From Sphingomonas corticis (lineage in GTDB: Bacteria > Pseudomonadota > Alphaproteobacteria > Sphingomonadales > Sphingomonadaceae), in NCBI RefSeq assembly GCF_012035195.1, contig NZ_JAAVJH010000006.1:248001-312000 (forward strand): DNA of 64,000 nucleotides, given 5' to 3'. Numbering within the stretch: position 1 is the stretch's first letter; each line of letters begins with the position of its first letter. Below are positions 35,938 through 45,247 of this stretch, one piece after another. The position numbers and the translations under genes were made by a program. A model generated the notes under the pieces. The model was not told the DNA's origin and made no database searches. It saw nothing but the letters and a program-made list of their open reading frames with translations.

Positions 35938-38900
35938 CACGAGTTCACCTTGGCGGAGGCTTCGACGAAGGCGGCGGCGGCGCCGAAGCGGGTTAGACGG
36001 TCGACGATGCGCTCGGGCGCGTCGCCGTCGAGGGCGAGACCGTTGGCGAAGTCGAGCCGGATGACGACCTCCAGCCGCTTCTCGCTCGCGGCGCGGAGCT
36101 GGGGCTCGACGAACTCGCGCAGCCCCTTCATCTCCGTCAGCGTGCCCTCGGCCCGGATGCTGAGCTCGCCGCCGGCCGCGGTGGCGAGGTCGCCCTCCAT
36201 CTCGACGTGCTTGGTGGCGTCGGGCACGCCCTCGGCCACCGGCAGCAGCTTGAAGGCGTCGGCGTAGTCGAACGGCGAGATGGTCACCGACGCGAGACTG
36301 ACCGCCTTGGCGCTGCGCGCCTTCTGGAACACGACGGTGAGCGCCTCCTTGAGCACGCCCTCGTGCACGAACACAGTGCCCGGGCTCGCGGCGTTGGCCT
36401 CGCCGGTGCCGCCCTGTGCCGTCGCGCCCGCGCCGCTGGTCGCGGTGCCGCCAGCTCCGGCCTGGTGACCGCCACTGGCGGCATCGCCGGACTGGGCACC
36501 GCCGTCGGGCGAGCGGGTTCCGCCCCCGTCGGCTCCGCCAGTGCCCGTGCCCGCGCCGGCGGTCGGCGCTGGCGCGGGCCGCGGCCAGATGCCGTGCTCC
36601 CTGGCGTAGTCGGCGGTGAAGATGACCGAGGACTCGTCGATGACGATGCTGGGCATCGGCTCGCCCTGGCCGGCGACGAGGTCCTCGCGCCGGTAGACGA
36701 ACACGCCGTCCTCGATGCCCTTGCGCACGATCTTCTTGAACGGGTCGTCGCCGATCTGGATGGGCAGGCTGGGGTCGCGCCGGAACTCCTCGCGCAGCGC
36801 CGCCGCGGTCATCTGCCGCTTGCTCTTCAGCGGCGTGCGGTCGCGGATGTAGGCGGGAGCGTCGGGCGCGTCCTCGGGCGACTTGAGCTTGTTGCTCGCC
36901 GACAGCTGGCGGACGACCTGCACCTGGCCGGCGCCGGGCTTCTCAGCGGTCGAGGGATTGTCGATGGAGGCGTAGCCCAGGCTGACCGACCCGTCGCCCA
37001 GCGCCGCCTTAGACGGGTAGAGTAGGTGGCGGTAGCAGCCCTGAATGGCGACCGCGACGGCCTGCTCCGACCGCTGCTCCTGCCGCAGGATCTCCTGCTG
37101 CTGATGGTCGGCCAGGTCGACCAGGCGCTCGGGGCGCTTCAGCTCCGCGAGCGCGATCCGGCGGCTCATCGCCTCGCGCATCTGCGACACCGCGCGCTCG
37201 TCTGCGAGCAGGAACACGAGGTTGTTGCGCAGGAGGCGGATCTTGTCCTCCTCGGCGCCCTTGCGCGTGTACATGCGGGCGATGAACTCGGGCACCGCGT
37301 CGAGCTGCGACGAGACCTCCAGCGTCTCGTGCTTGACGACGACCAGGCGCGGCTTGCCGTCGCCGACATCGTCCGGCACGTCGAACGCGCCGGCCGGAAA
37401 CAGGATCGGGTCGAAGGTCGGCCGGTCGCCGGAGAAGATGTCCTTGATCCGGCTATCGAGTTCGAGTCGGATGCGCTCGGCGTCGATGCCCTTCTCCTCG
37501 CGCGCGATGATCTGCGTGAGGTTGGCCTCCGCGTTGAAGCGGAGCGGGGCACCGGGGCGGTCGTCGAGATACGCGCTGTCGGTCTGGAAGCGCACCAGGC
37601 TGGCGTCGAGCAGGTCGAGGTCCGACGCGGGCGACGCGATCGAATAACGCAGCTGCGCGGGGGTGATGCCGCGCAGCTCGTTGTTGAAGGCCAGCGTGTG
37701 CACGAAGATCGTTCGCGCGGCGTAGGAGGCGTAGGGAAGGAGCCCTGCGTTCATGTCCGCGTCGACGACCTGGGCGAGTGCGGGCTTGCCCGCGGGGCCG
37801 GCGACGTCGTTGTTGATGGCAGGCACGAACGCCGACTGGCCGAGGCGGGTCGTGAACTCTCGCTGCACGTCCTCCTGCCCGAGGTCGATGTGGTGCGTGT
37901 GAATAGCGAACGCGTCGCCCGCCCGGCGGGCCCACAGGCCAGCGACCGTCTTGGCGAGGATGCGCAGCATGCCGCGCACGCGCTGGAAATCGGCCAGCGT
38001 CGCCGTCTTGTCGGTCAGCGTGTCGATGAGGTCGGGATGGAAGGGGTAGGTGTCGACCAGCCGTGACCCTCGCACCCCCTCGCGGCTCTCCACCCGTCTG
38101 TCCGCCTGCACCGTCGCGTACGCGGCAGCGACTTCGTCGGCGGCACCCGGGCGGATCGTCTCGAACAGGCGGCGGCGCAGCACGGCCACCGTCTCGTCGT
38201 CGCCGGTGGGATTGAGGATCGTCGCCTTGCGGCCGGACACGCTCTCGGCCTCGGCGATCAGCTTCGCCACCGCCTCGTTCTCGGCAGCGAAGGCGTCGGT
38301 TGCCTTGCCGTCGGCGCGCACCGCGAGCGTGAACACCACGGCGGCGCGGGGCGAGGACTCGACGGCCGAGAACAGCGCCTTGATGAAGGCGGCGAGCTGG
38401 TCGCGGCCCCCGGCGCCGGGGCTCTTGCGCAGATATTCGCCGATCTCGTCCAGCACGATGAGCGCCGGCTCGTCGCCCAGCAGCTCGGACAGCGTCTCGG
38501 AGCCGGGTGCCTTCCGCTCCACGTCGGACGCGCGGACGCGCTCGTAGCCGTCGCGGCCGCGCAGCTGGTAGGCCAGCTCGCCCCAGGGCGTGTAGGCGAG
38601 CACGCCGTCGCCCATGGCGCGCCCGTTGGTCGGATCGGACGCCTCGCCGTCGAAGGCGGAGACGCGCGCTGTCCCCGGCATCGTCACCGACGTGAACTCG
38701 GCCAGGTTGGGGATCGACGCTGCGCTGCGTGCCGCGTGGATTAGCGCGATGAGCCCGTGCGTCTTGCCGCCGCCGAAGCTGGTGTCGAGGCGGAACACCG
38801 AGGAGACCGCGCCGGGCGTTCCGGACAGGCGGCGCAGCACCTGGTCGAGCAGCTCCTTGAGGCCGGCCGTCGGATAGGTGTTGGTGAAGAAGCGGATCGG

Positions 38901-39032
38901 GTCGACGTAGTCGGGATGGCCGGTGCGGTTGACCACCGGCCCGAGGCGCGCCGCGAAGTCGCCCTCCGACATCGCGCCCGACAGCACGTCGGGGCGCGGG
39001 GCGCAGAGGTCGTAGATGGTCGGTGCGCTCAT
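35937..39032 (-). CDS. DUF499 ATPase of the defence operon
   Basis: A 1031-residue ATPase. Walker A FGGGKTH is at residues 86-92 (DTSFGGGKTHGLIALIHAA), with a Walker B-like LIVLDEIGEYL later. The C-terminal region is low complexity (Gly/Thr-rich, about residues 800-900), then a compact tail. DUF499 proteins are large ATPases that pair with DUF1156 methyltransferases and helicases. It overlaps the upstream HTH gene by four bases and the next gene by one. Confidence 0.88.
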   Translation of the reverse strand: MSAPTIYDLCAPRPDVLSGAMSEGDFAARLGPVVNRTGHPDYVDPIRFFTNTYPTAGLKELLDQVLRRLSGTPGAVSSVFRLDTSFGGGKTHGLIALIHAARSAASIPNLAEFTSVTMPGTARVSAFDGEASDPTNGRAMGDGVLAYTPWGELAYQLRGRDGYERVRASDVERKAPGSETLSELLGDEPALIVLDEIGEYLRKSPGAGGRDQLAAFIKALFSAVESSPRAAVVFTLAVRADGKATDAFAAENEAVAKLIAEAESVSGRKATILNPTGDDETVAVLRRRLFETIRPGAADEVAAAYATVQADRRVESREGVRGSRLVDTYPFHPDLIDTLTDKTATLADFQRVRGMLRILAKTVAGLWARRAGDAFAIHTHHIDLGQEDVQREFTTRLGQSAFVPAINNDVAGPAGKPALAQVVDADMNAGLLPYASYAARTIFVHTLAFNNELRGITPAQLRYSIASPASDLDLLDASLVRFQTDSAYLDDRPGAPLRFNAEANLTQIIAREEKGIDAERIRLELDSRIKDIFSGDRPTFDPILFPAGAFDVPDDVGDGKPRLVVVKHETLEVSSQLDAVPEFIARMYTRKGAEEDKIRLLRNNLVFLLADERAVSQMREAMSRRIALAELKRPERLVDLADHQQQEILRQEQRSEQAVAVAIQGCYRHLLYPSKAALGDGSVSLGYASIDNPSTAEKPGAGQVQVVRQLSASNKLKSPEDAPDAPAYIRDRTPLKSKRQMTAAALREEFRRDPSLPIQIGDDPFKKIVRKGIEDGVFVYRREDLVAGQGEPMPSIVIDESSVIFTADYAREHGIWPRPAPAPTAGAGTGTGGADGGGTRSPDGGAQSGDAASGGHQAGAGGTATSGAGATAQGGTGEANAASPGTVFVHEGVLKEALTVVFQKARSAKAVSLASVTISPFDYADAFKLLPVAEGVPDATKHVEMEGDLATAAGGELSIRAEGTLTEMKGLREFVEPQLRAASEKRLEVVIRLDFANGLALDGDAPERIVDRLTRFGAAAAFVEASAKVNS

Positions 39033-39307
39033 TGTCCCTCTCTAGCCTTTTCCTCTTGCGCCGTCGGGCGGTCGCCCTCCGCGCGCACGTGTTCCTCTAT
39101 CCTCGCGGCCAGCCGCGCCATGCTGTCGCCCCGCTGCCGCAGGATCCTCAGCAGCTTGTCCGGCACGTCGGCGGGCACGTCATGGCGGCCCGCGGCCCAG
39201 TTCCGCATGGTGCGGTCGGTCACGCCCAGGTCGCGGGACAGCGGCGTCTGCCAGCGCTCCCCGTAAAGCGCCTCCCCCGCCTGCCTGAGTATGTCGGACC
39301 CCTTCAT
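39029..39307 (-). CDS. small HTH transcriptional regulator
   Basis: A 92-residue protein with a helix-turn-helix: GEALYGERWQTPLSRDLGV then TDRTMRNWAAGRHDVP, like the DNA-binding parts of XRE-type regulators that use a WAAG turn. It probably represses its own operon, because the only clear promoter is directly upstream and carries a palindrome. It overlaps the DUF499 start by four bases. A longer frame to 39466 has no support. Confidence 0.72.
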   Translation of the reverse strand: MKGSDILRQAGEALYGERWQTPLSRDLGVTDRTMRNWAAGRHDVPADVPDKLLRILRQRGDSMARLAARIEEHVRAEGDRPTAQEEKAREGQ

Positions 39308-39316
39308 CGTTTCCGC

Positions 39317-39345
39317 ATTATAGGAAGAAGCTGCTGGTGCACCAA
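39317..39345 (-). promoter_or_regulatory. promoter and palindrome of the defence operon
   Basis: On the minus strand, TTGGTG (39345-39340), 17 bases, then TATAAT (39322-39317) fits a strong sigma-70 type promoter. Transcription should start near 39310, three bases from the ATG at 39307, so the mRNA would be leaderless. GGTGCACC, a perfect 8-bp palindrome at 39336-39343, overlaps the -35 box and is a candidate operator for the HTH protein. Confidence 0.7.
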
Positions 39346-39462
39346 GCACTTTCGTCTCGGAGCTACACGCTTGCAACAAAGCGTCGTTGGGGGCGGCCGA
39401 TGTGGATGAGGCCTGAGCCGCTGGTGTGACGGCCCATGCAACCCAGCCTTGGCGAACCGCGA

Positions 39463-40185
39463 TCACACGACCCGTGTCGCGCCGTCGATGATCCTCGCCA
39501 GGAAAGACATCAGCATGAGTGCGTGCATGGCATACTCGCGATCCGTCGGGCGTTCGCCATGGGCGTGAGGATTACGGATGAACGCTCTCCACCCCTGCAT
39601 CAGCAGCATCGATCCCCGCTGAATGTTTCTCTCCGTCTCCGTCGCGAGCGCCGCCGGCACCCTGAGCACTGGGTTGTTCGGGCTAAAAATTCGCCCGATC
39701 TCCCCGTCGGAGTCGTCCGCAGCGCCGGATTTCTGTCGGAACAGAGTCGCGAGGTCGACGCTGCAGGTTAGTATAAGGGCGTGGAAGTCCGGCTGGTCCT
39801 GTTGAAGCGTCATCGCCAGTCGCGGGCGGAAGCGCGCATGAATGAACACATCCAGATCGCCCAGATCGTCCCGCGGCAGTTCGGTGGCGTATGCCTCAGC
39901 CTTCGCCATGATGTCAGGCACGTCGAAAAATACGATGTCGTTCCAGTCGCCGGGCTCACAAAAGTGAATATGCCTGGCAAGGTCCCCACGCCGTCCACCC
40001 GGGAAGTCGGCGGGCAAGACGGCCTCAAGTGCTTCCTGTTGCGCCTTCAGGGCCGTCTTGAGTGCGGCTCTCGCGGCCTGAGTAGCGTATTCTTTTTGAT
40101 CACGAATCGCGAGCCCGGCCGTTTCAATCAGCTTACGACAGTGCCGGCTCACGTTCAGCATGAACTCTAGCGCCGCATTCGCCAT
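39463..40185 (-). CDS. Ymh (TIGR02391)/HEPN-like protein
   Basis: A 240-residue protein whose C-terminus GSMLLMQGWRAFIRNPHAHG matches the Ymh family and contains a HEPN-like R-x(2-4)-H core (R204, H207, H209). HEPN proteins are often RNases in abortive-infection or toxin-antitoxin systems, but that is inference here. The start has AGGA seven bases upstream. It lies 155 bases upstream of the HTH gene on the same strand, with a separate promoter between, and is divergent from the TrlF gene. Confidence 0.65.
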   Translation of the reverse strand: MANAALEFMLNVSRHCRKLIETAGLAIRDQKEYATQAARAALKTALKAQQEALEAVLPADFPGGRRGDLARHIHFCEPGDWNDIVFFDVPDIMAKAEAYATELPRDDLGDLDVFIHARFRPRLAMTLQQDQPDFHALILTCSVDLATLFRQKSGAADDSDGEIGRIFSPNNPVLRVPAALATETERNIQRGSMLLMQGWRAFIRNPHAHGERPTDREYAMHALMLMSFLARIIDGATRVV

Positions 40186-40395
40186 GGTCGTATCCTATTC
40201 CGTGCCGCCACTTCATCGAAGTTTCGGCCTTTTCACGCAACCGCCGACGCGATCTGGTAGCCGTTGAACCAGACTGCTGCCGTGCGCAGGGCCTTGCTTG
40301 CCTCATGTGCTCATCGAGCAGCGAGAACATGCGATCGACGCGGGGAGCTGCCCTGCTAGGGTGCGCCGGAGAAAGATTCATATTCGGGGGGTGAG

Positions 40396-43377
40396 ATGCT
40401 GACGAGGGGAGCCGAATGGCGGCGGTGGGAGCCGCACATCCACGCGCCGGGGACGGTGCTTAACGATCAGTTCGGCGGCCCCGACCCGTGGGCTGGATAC
40501 TTGTCGGCATTGGAGTCGCGATCGCCCCGGATTGAGGCGATCGGGTTCACCGATTACTATGTGACCGATACCTACGAGCAGGCTGTCGCGCACAGGGCGG
40601 CCGGACGGCTATCGGACGTCAAGTGTGTCTTCCCGAACATCGAGGTGCGGCTGGACATCGCCGCGAAGTCCGGGTTCGTGAACCTGCACCTGTTGGTCAG
40701 CCCGGAGGACCCCGACCATGTCGCCGAGGCTCACAGGGTGCTGCGACGGCTTCAGTTCAACGTCCTTGGTGACACGTTCGATTGCACCCGCGAGGATCTG
40801 ATCCGTCTGGGACGCAGGGCTGACCCGTCGCTGGTCGACGATCGACGCGCGCTCGCGCACGGGGCGACGCAGTTCAAGGTGAACTTCGACCAGCTCAAGA
40901 AGGTGCTCAAGGAAAACGAGTGGGCCAGGGAGAACATTCTCGTCGGCGTCGCTGGCGGCGCAGGTGACGGCACGTCTGGCCTGCGCCAAGCTGCCGATGC
41001 GACGATCCGTCAGGAGATCGAGCGATTTGCGCACATCATCTTCGCGAGCAGCCCATCCCAGCGCGAGTTCTGGCTGGGTGGACGCGCCCTGAGTATCGAG
41101 CAGCTGCGCGACGGTTATGACGGGTGCAAGCCCTGCCTGCACGGCAGCGACGCTCATGATGAGGCGACGGTCGGCATGCCCGACGGAGATCGATACTGCT
41201 GGATCAAGGGAGCGCTCAGCTTCGACGCGTTGCGCCAGGCATGCATAGACCCAGGGACGCGGGCCTTCGTCGGCACCGAACCGCCCGGGGCTGCGCTGTC
41301 ATCGCAGGTCATCTCGCGAGTTGAGATTCGCGACGCACCCTGGGCGGCGACGCCTGACCTCCCGCTCAACCCCGGACTGGTCGCGATCATAGGCGCAAGA
41401 GGATCCGGGAAGACGGCGCTGGCTGACACGATCGCTGCGGGATGCGATGCGATCCCGGCGAAGGCTTGGGAGGCGGTCGGCGGCGTCAGCGCCTCGTTCC
41501 TCGCCAGGGCGCGTGACGTAATTGGCGATGCCAAGGTAGCGCTCGAGTGGGGCGGCGGCGATGCAAGCGTAACCAGGCTGGACGGCGGCGACCCGGTGGA
41601 CCCGTTCGCCTTTCAGCGCGCCCGCTATCTGTCGCAGCAGTTCGTGGAGGAACTCTGCTCCGCGAGCGGCGCGTCGGAGGGGTTGGTTAGCGAGATTGAG
41701 CGCGTCATATTCGAGGCGCATCCGCGCGACGACCGCGACGGTGCTGTCAGCTTCGCGCAGCTCCGCGAGCGTAGAACCGAGCGCTTCCGGCAGGCGCGCA
41801 GGCGCGAGGTCGAAGCGATTGACGCCCTTTCGGAACGGATCGCGGACGAGTTCGAGAAGGAGGGCATGGTTGCGGCGCTCACCGCACAGGCAAGCCACAA
41901 GCGCACTTTGATCGCTGGCTACACGGTCGATCTCGGCAAGCTCGTGGTGAAGGGCACGGAGGCGCAGGCAGCCCGTCACGCGGAGCTGAACGTGGCCGTC
42001 CAGAGGAAGACCAGCCAAGTCCAAGCGTTCTCCAACCAGCGGCGATTGTTCGTGTCGCTGCAGGATGAGGTGAGGAGCACCCGCGCCAGCAAGGCACCGG
42101 AGATGCTCCGTCAGACGCAGGCGCGGCATCCGAACAGCGGATTGGACGCGGCGAAGTGGGATGACTTCCTGCTCGTCTACAAGGGTGACGTCGACAAGGC
42201 CCTGCTGGGCTATATCGAATGGGCCGATCGAGAGATCGCCGCGCTGTACGGCACGCCGCCGACACCGGCACCAGACGGGGTCGACCTTCCCTATGTCGCG
42301 GATGGCGCGGACCTCGCATCAGTTCCCCTAGCCGTGCTCAAGGCTGAGATGACGCGACTCGAGCGTCTGATCAGCGCCGACCAGGTCGTGCGCGGACGAT
42401 ATGCGGCACTCGCCGCCCGCATCACCCAAGAGAACAGCGAGTTGCAGGGCATCGAGGCGCGGCTGCTCGATGCTCAGGGCGCCGGTGAACGCCGCAAGCA
42501 GCTGCAAGGCGAGCGAGAAAACTCATACGGCCGAGTGTTCCAGGCGATCATCGGCGAGCAGTGCGCCTTGGCCGATCTCTACGCGCCCCTGATGACCCGC
42601 CTCGCGGCATCGGAGGGAACGCTCCGCAGGCTAGGTTTTTCGGTCGCTCGGGTGGTGGACGCCGCGGGTTGGGGCGGCGTTGCGGAGGACAGGCTCATCG
42701 ACTGCCGCAGGGCCGGCCCGTTCTACGGGCGAGGGTCGCTGATCCGCGTAGCCGAGACCGAGCTACGACCGGCGTGGGAGGCCGGGGACGCGGCGTCTGT
42801 GCAGGCCGCCATGAGCGGCTTCGTGGCGAACTACGCGCAGGCGATCCTCGCCCACGCGCCTGTCGTCCCGACCCAGCCGGTTGAGTTTCGCGCGTGGTCG
42901 CGCGACTTCTCGCACTGGCTCTTCGGCACAGATCACATTTCGGTCCGCTATGAGATCACCTATGACGGGGTGGACATCCGCAAGCTGTCGCCGGGCACCA
43001 GGGGCATTGTTCTCCTGCTGCTTTACCTCGCGCTGGACGATGCCGATGACCGCCCGCTCATCATCGATCAGCCCGAGGAGAACCTTGATCCCAAGTCGGT
43101 CTTCGACGAGCTCGTCTCGTTGTTCATCGCCGCGAAGGCCAAGCGCCAGGTGATCATGGTCACCCACAACGCAAACCTGGTCATCAACACGGATGCCGAT
43201 CAGGTGATCATTGCGGAGTGCGGGCATCACGCGGCGGGCGGGTTGCCGCCCATCACTTACCAGTCGGGCGGATTGGAAGATCAACCGATACGGGATGCGG
43301 TGTGCAGCATACTCGAGGGCGGTGCGGATGCGTTCAGGGAGCGCGCCCGGCGCCTGCGGGTGCGACTGTCCAGGTAG
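40396..43377 (+). CDS. TrlF-type PHP-domain AAA/SMC-like ATPase
   Basis: A 993-residue protein. The N-terminal PHP phosphoesterase domain shows RRWEPHIHAPGT (H14, H16), a tyrosine-rich FTDYYVTDTY, and HGSDAH (249-254). Walker A GARGSGKT is at 333-340. After a long coiled-coil-like middle come LSPGTRGIVLLLLYLAL, Walker B PLIIDQPEENLD and the H-loop VTHN, as in SMC/ABC-type ATPases. PHP-ATPases of this shape are thought to act on nucleic acid ends, and several defence systems use such a pairing. GGTGAG lies just before the ATG; the gene is divergent from the Ymh gene. Confidence 0.85.
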   Translation: MLTRGAEWRRWEPHIHAPGTVLNDQFGGPDPWAGYLSALESRSPRIEAIGFTDYYVTDTYEQAVAHRAAGRLSDVKCVFPNIEVRLDIAAKSGFVNLHLLVSPEDPDHVAEAHRVLRRLQFNVLGDTFDCTREDLIRLGRRADPSLVDDRRALAHGATQFKVNFDQLKKVLKENEWARENILVGVAGGAGDGTSGLRQAADATIRQEIERFAHIIFASSPSQREFWLGGRALSIEQLRDGYDGCKPCLHGSDAHDEATVGMPDGDRYCWIKGALSFDALRQACIDPGTRAFVGTEPPGAALSSQVISRVEIRDAPWAATPDLPLNPGLVAIIGARGSGKTALADTIAAGCDAIPAKAWEAVGGVSASFLARARDVIGDAKVALEWGGGDASVTRLDGGDPVDPFAFQRARYLSQQFVEELCSASGASEGLVSEIERVIFEAHPRDDRDGAVSFAQLRERRTERFRQARRREVEAIDALSERIADEFEKEGMVAALTAQASHKRTLIAGYTVDLGKLVVKGTEAQAARHAELNVAVQRKTSQVQAFSNQRRLFVSLQDEVRSTRASKAPEMLRQTQARHPNSGLDAAKWDDFLLVYKGDVDKALLGYIEWADREIAALYGTPPTPAPDGVDLPYVADGADLASVPLAVLKAEMTRLERLISADQVVRGRYAALAARITQENSELQGIEARLLDAQGAGERRKQLQGERENSYGRVFQAIIGEQCALADLYAPLMTRLAASEGTLRRLGFSVARVVDAAGWGGVAEDRLIDCRRAGPFYGRGSLIRVAETELRPAWEAGDAASVQAAMSGFVANYAQAILAHAPVVPTQPVEFRAWSRDFSHWLFGTDHISVRYEITYDGVDIRKLSPGTRGIVLLLLYLALDDADDRPLIIDQPEENLDPKSVFDELVSLFIAAKAKRQVIMVTHNANLVINTDADQVIIAECGHHAAGGLPPITYQSGGLEDQPIRDAVCSILEGGADAFRERARRLRVRLSR

Positions 43378-43555
43378 TTGTATCAACCTCTCGCAACGCC
43401 CGGGCTCGACTCTCCGCGTGCGCCGTCGTCAAGCCGCAGGATGCCAGTCGCAATTGGCATAGGCGTCCGACAGAGACGGTTGGGTCGCGAGCGATGGCCC
43501 GATCACGCAGCTTCGCCGGTAGGCTTTTTATAGCCTTGGGATCTACTGTTCGAAC

Positions 43556-45247
43556 GTGCCGACTCGATCGATCGCCATCGACAGCTTTATTGGGGTGCCC
43601 GGCACCGCCGAGATCGTGGGCCTGGGCGGCGTGCGCCAGCCCCGGGGCGAGGCGCAGGAGGTGGAGGTTGAGGTGGTCGTCGCATCGGACATGGACGCGC
43701 CCGGCTTCGACCTAGTGAATGGCGTCACGTCGCACTGGCTCGGTTGTGGCCAGCTGGACCTGCTGGCGCCGGGGTCGTGCTGGGTGGGAGGCCAGTGGAA
43801 GCGGTGGGCGCCAGGGCTGGCCATCGAGGACAGCTTCGAGTGCAATGGCTGGAGGGAGGAGGTCGGGGTGGGGCTTCACCCGCAGCCGCGGGGTCGACCG
43901 TTCCCGTCGCAGCGCTTCGCGTCGGTTCCGGGCTTCCTGCTGCGTCGGGTGGCCGTGGAGGGGAATGCGCCGCGCGAGCGGAGGTGGAATGACCCCGACT
44001 GGGTCCTGCTGCCGCCGATGGAGCTGCTTCGCGCGCTGTTCGGCGTGAGCAGCGGGTTCCTGCTGGAGCTCTTCGACGGCTTACGCGATCCCGCCGTTTC
44101 CGGCGAGCGCGGCTTGGTCAGCCGCCAGCTCTCGCGGGTGCGCGATGACGGCACAGTCGTGCTGGAGGCTGGGCGCGACCTGTCGCGCGACGAGGCGGTC
44201 GCCGCCGCCGCGGTGATAGCGGACAAGGCGATCCGCGCGCTGCACGATGCGGCGTTTCAGCAGCTGAGCGTGGACCCCGAGGGGCGTGACGGCCGCTCCG
44301 TCAACCTGGATCTGGCGTGGCCGTGGCGAATGCCTCTTCGGATGCGACTGGTCGGACGATGGGTAACGAGGGTCGACGCCCAGCCGAGGTTCGTCGCGTT
44401 GCGCATCGAGGCGATCGCCCCGCCACTGCCATTCAAGCGCGTCGAGGTGCGTCATCCTGGTTCCGAGCGAGGCGCTGGACGCGACCTTCCGCCGCCTGAC
44501 GGCAGGACCAGGCCCGCCAACGCCCGTCTGATCGTCCTGACCACCGGCCGCGCCGGCTCGACCGTCCGTCGGTCGGTGGAGGTGCCGACCGGAACGGTCG
44601 ATCTCGTCAGCGCGAAGGATGTCGAGGTGGTCTCCGTCGCCTGCGGCGCAGGCGTTCGGCGCGACCGGTCTTTGATCGGCGAGGACCCGCGGGACGCCGC
44701 GCCGTTCGGCACCGGCGGTCGCCAGCCTGGAGCGGACCCGGACGTCGGCGCGGCGGCCCTGAGGCGCAGGGCGAGAGCGGGCGAAGTGGCGGCCCGTCTA
44801 CCATTCAAGGCGCTGGCTGACACCTGGATCGCTCTTGAGACGGCATGCCGATCACGGGCCTGGCGGCTGGACGCGCAGCCAACCACGTCGGGCCGTAGGT
44901 CGCCGCACGGGGGCCTTGATCTCACGCGCGAGCCGCTGGTTGCCATCGTGCGAGTGGGGGGACGACGGCTCCTCGTCGTGGATCGAGGCTCGCCACTAGG
45001 CGACGAGCGCAGCCTGGGACTGCTGTTGCCGAAGAGAGGGGGCATGAGCGACCGCGACCTTGCCAATGCGGCCCGAAGGGCTTGCGTCTCGGTCGACGGG
45101 AGCTGGCGCTCGCCGAAGGTCGCCCAGCCCGGCTTCGCGCCGGAGTTCGTGGTTAGGGGCGTCGCGCGCCCCTTCGGCCTGTGGGACGACCGCGCGGCCT
45201 ATGCCGACTTCATGCGTCGGCGTATCGCGTCAGCCCTGGCTCTCTAG
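43556..45247 (+). CDS. TnsE-like transposition protein (tentative)
   Basis: A 563-residue protein at the tns side of the element. Its layout recalls TnsE: a beta-rich N-terminal half, LPPMELLRALFGVSSGFLLE, a middle RMPLRMRLVGRW...FVALRIEAIAPPL, and a C-terminus with VRVGGRRLLVVDRGSPLGD and VSVDGSWRSP. TnsE in Tn7 directs insertion to replicating DNA, often conjugal plasmids. I judge this from pattern and place, not from a search. It is convergent with tniQ and their 3' ends overlap by 18 bases. The start is GTG at 43556. Confidence 0.5.
   Translation: MPTRSIAIDSFIGVPGTAEIVGLGGVRQPRGEAQEVEVEVVVASDMDAPGFDLVNGVTSHWLGCGQLDLLAPGSCWVGGQWKRWAPGLAIEDSFECNGWREEVGVGLHPQPRGRPFPSQRFASVPGFLLRRVAVEGNAPRERRWNDPDWVLLPPMELLRALFGVSSGFLLELFDGLRDPAVSGERGLVSRQLSRVRDDGTVVLEAGRDLSRDEAVAAAAVIADKAIRALHDAAFQQLSVDPEGRDGRSVNLDLAWPWRMPLRMRLVGRWVTRVDAQPRFVALRIEAIAPPLPFKRVEVRHPGSERGAGRDLPPPDGRTRPANARLIVLTTGRAGSTVRRSVEVPTGTVDLVSAKDVEVVSVACGAGVRRDRSLIGEDPRDAAPFGTGGRQPGADPDVGAAALRRRARAGEVAARLPFKALADTWIALETACRSRAWRLDAQPTTSGRRSPHGGLDLTREPLVAIVRVGGRRLLVVDRGSPLGDERSLGLLLPKRGGMSDRDLANAARRACVSVDGSWRSPKVAQPGFAPEFVVRGVARPFGLWDDRAAYADFMRRRIASALAL

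Noticed and set aside
39308..39466. Longer N-terminus for the HTH protein
   Set aside because: The extension has no family pattern and would run across its own promoter.
43521..43536. AGGCT/AGCCT hairpin before the TnsE-like gene as a terminator
   Set aside because: Arms are only five bases and no T-run follows.
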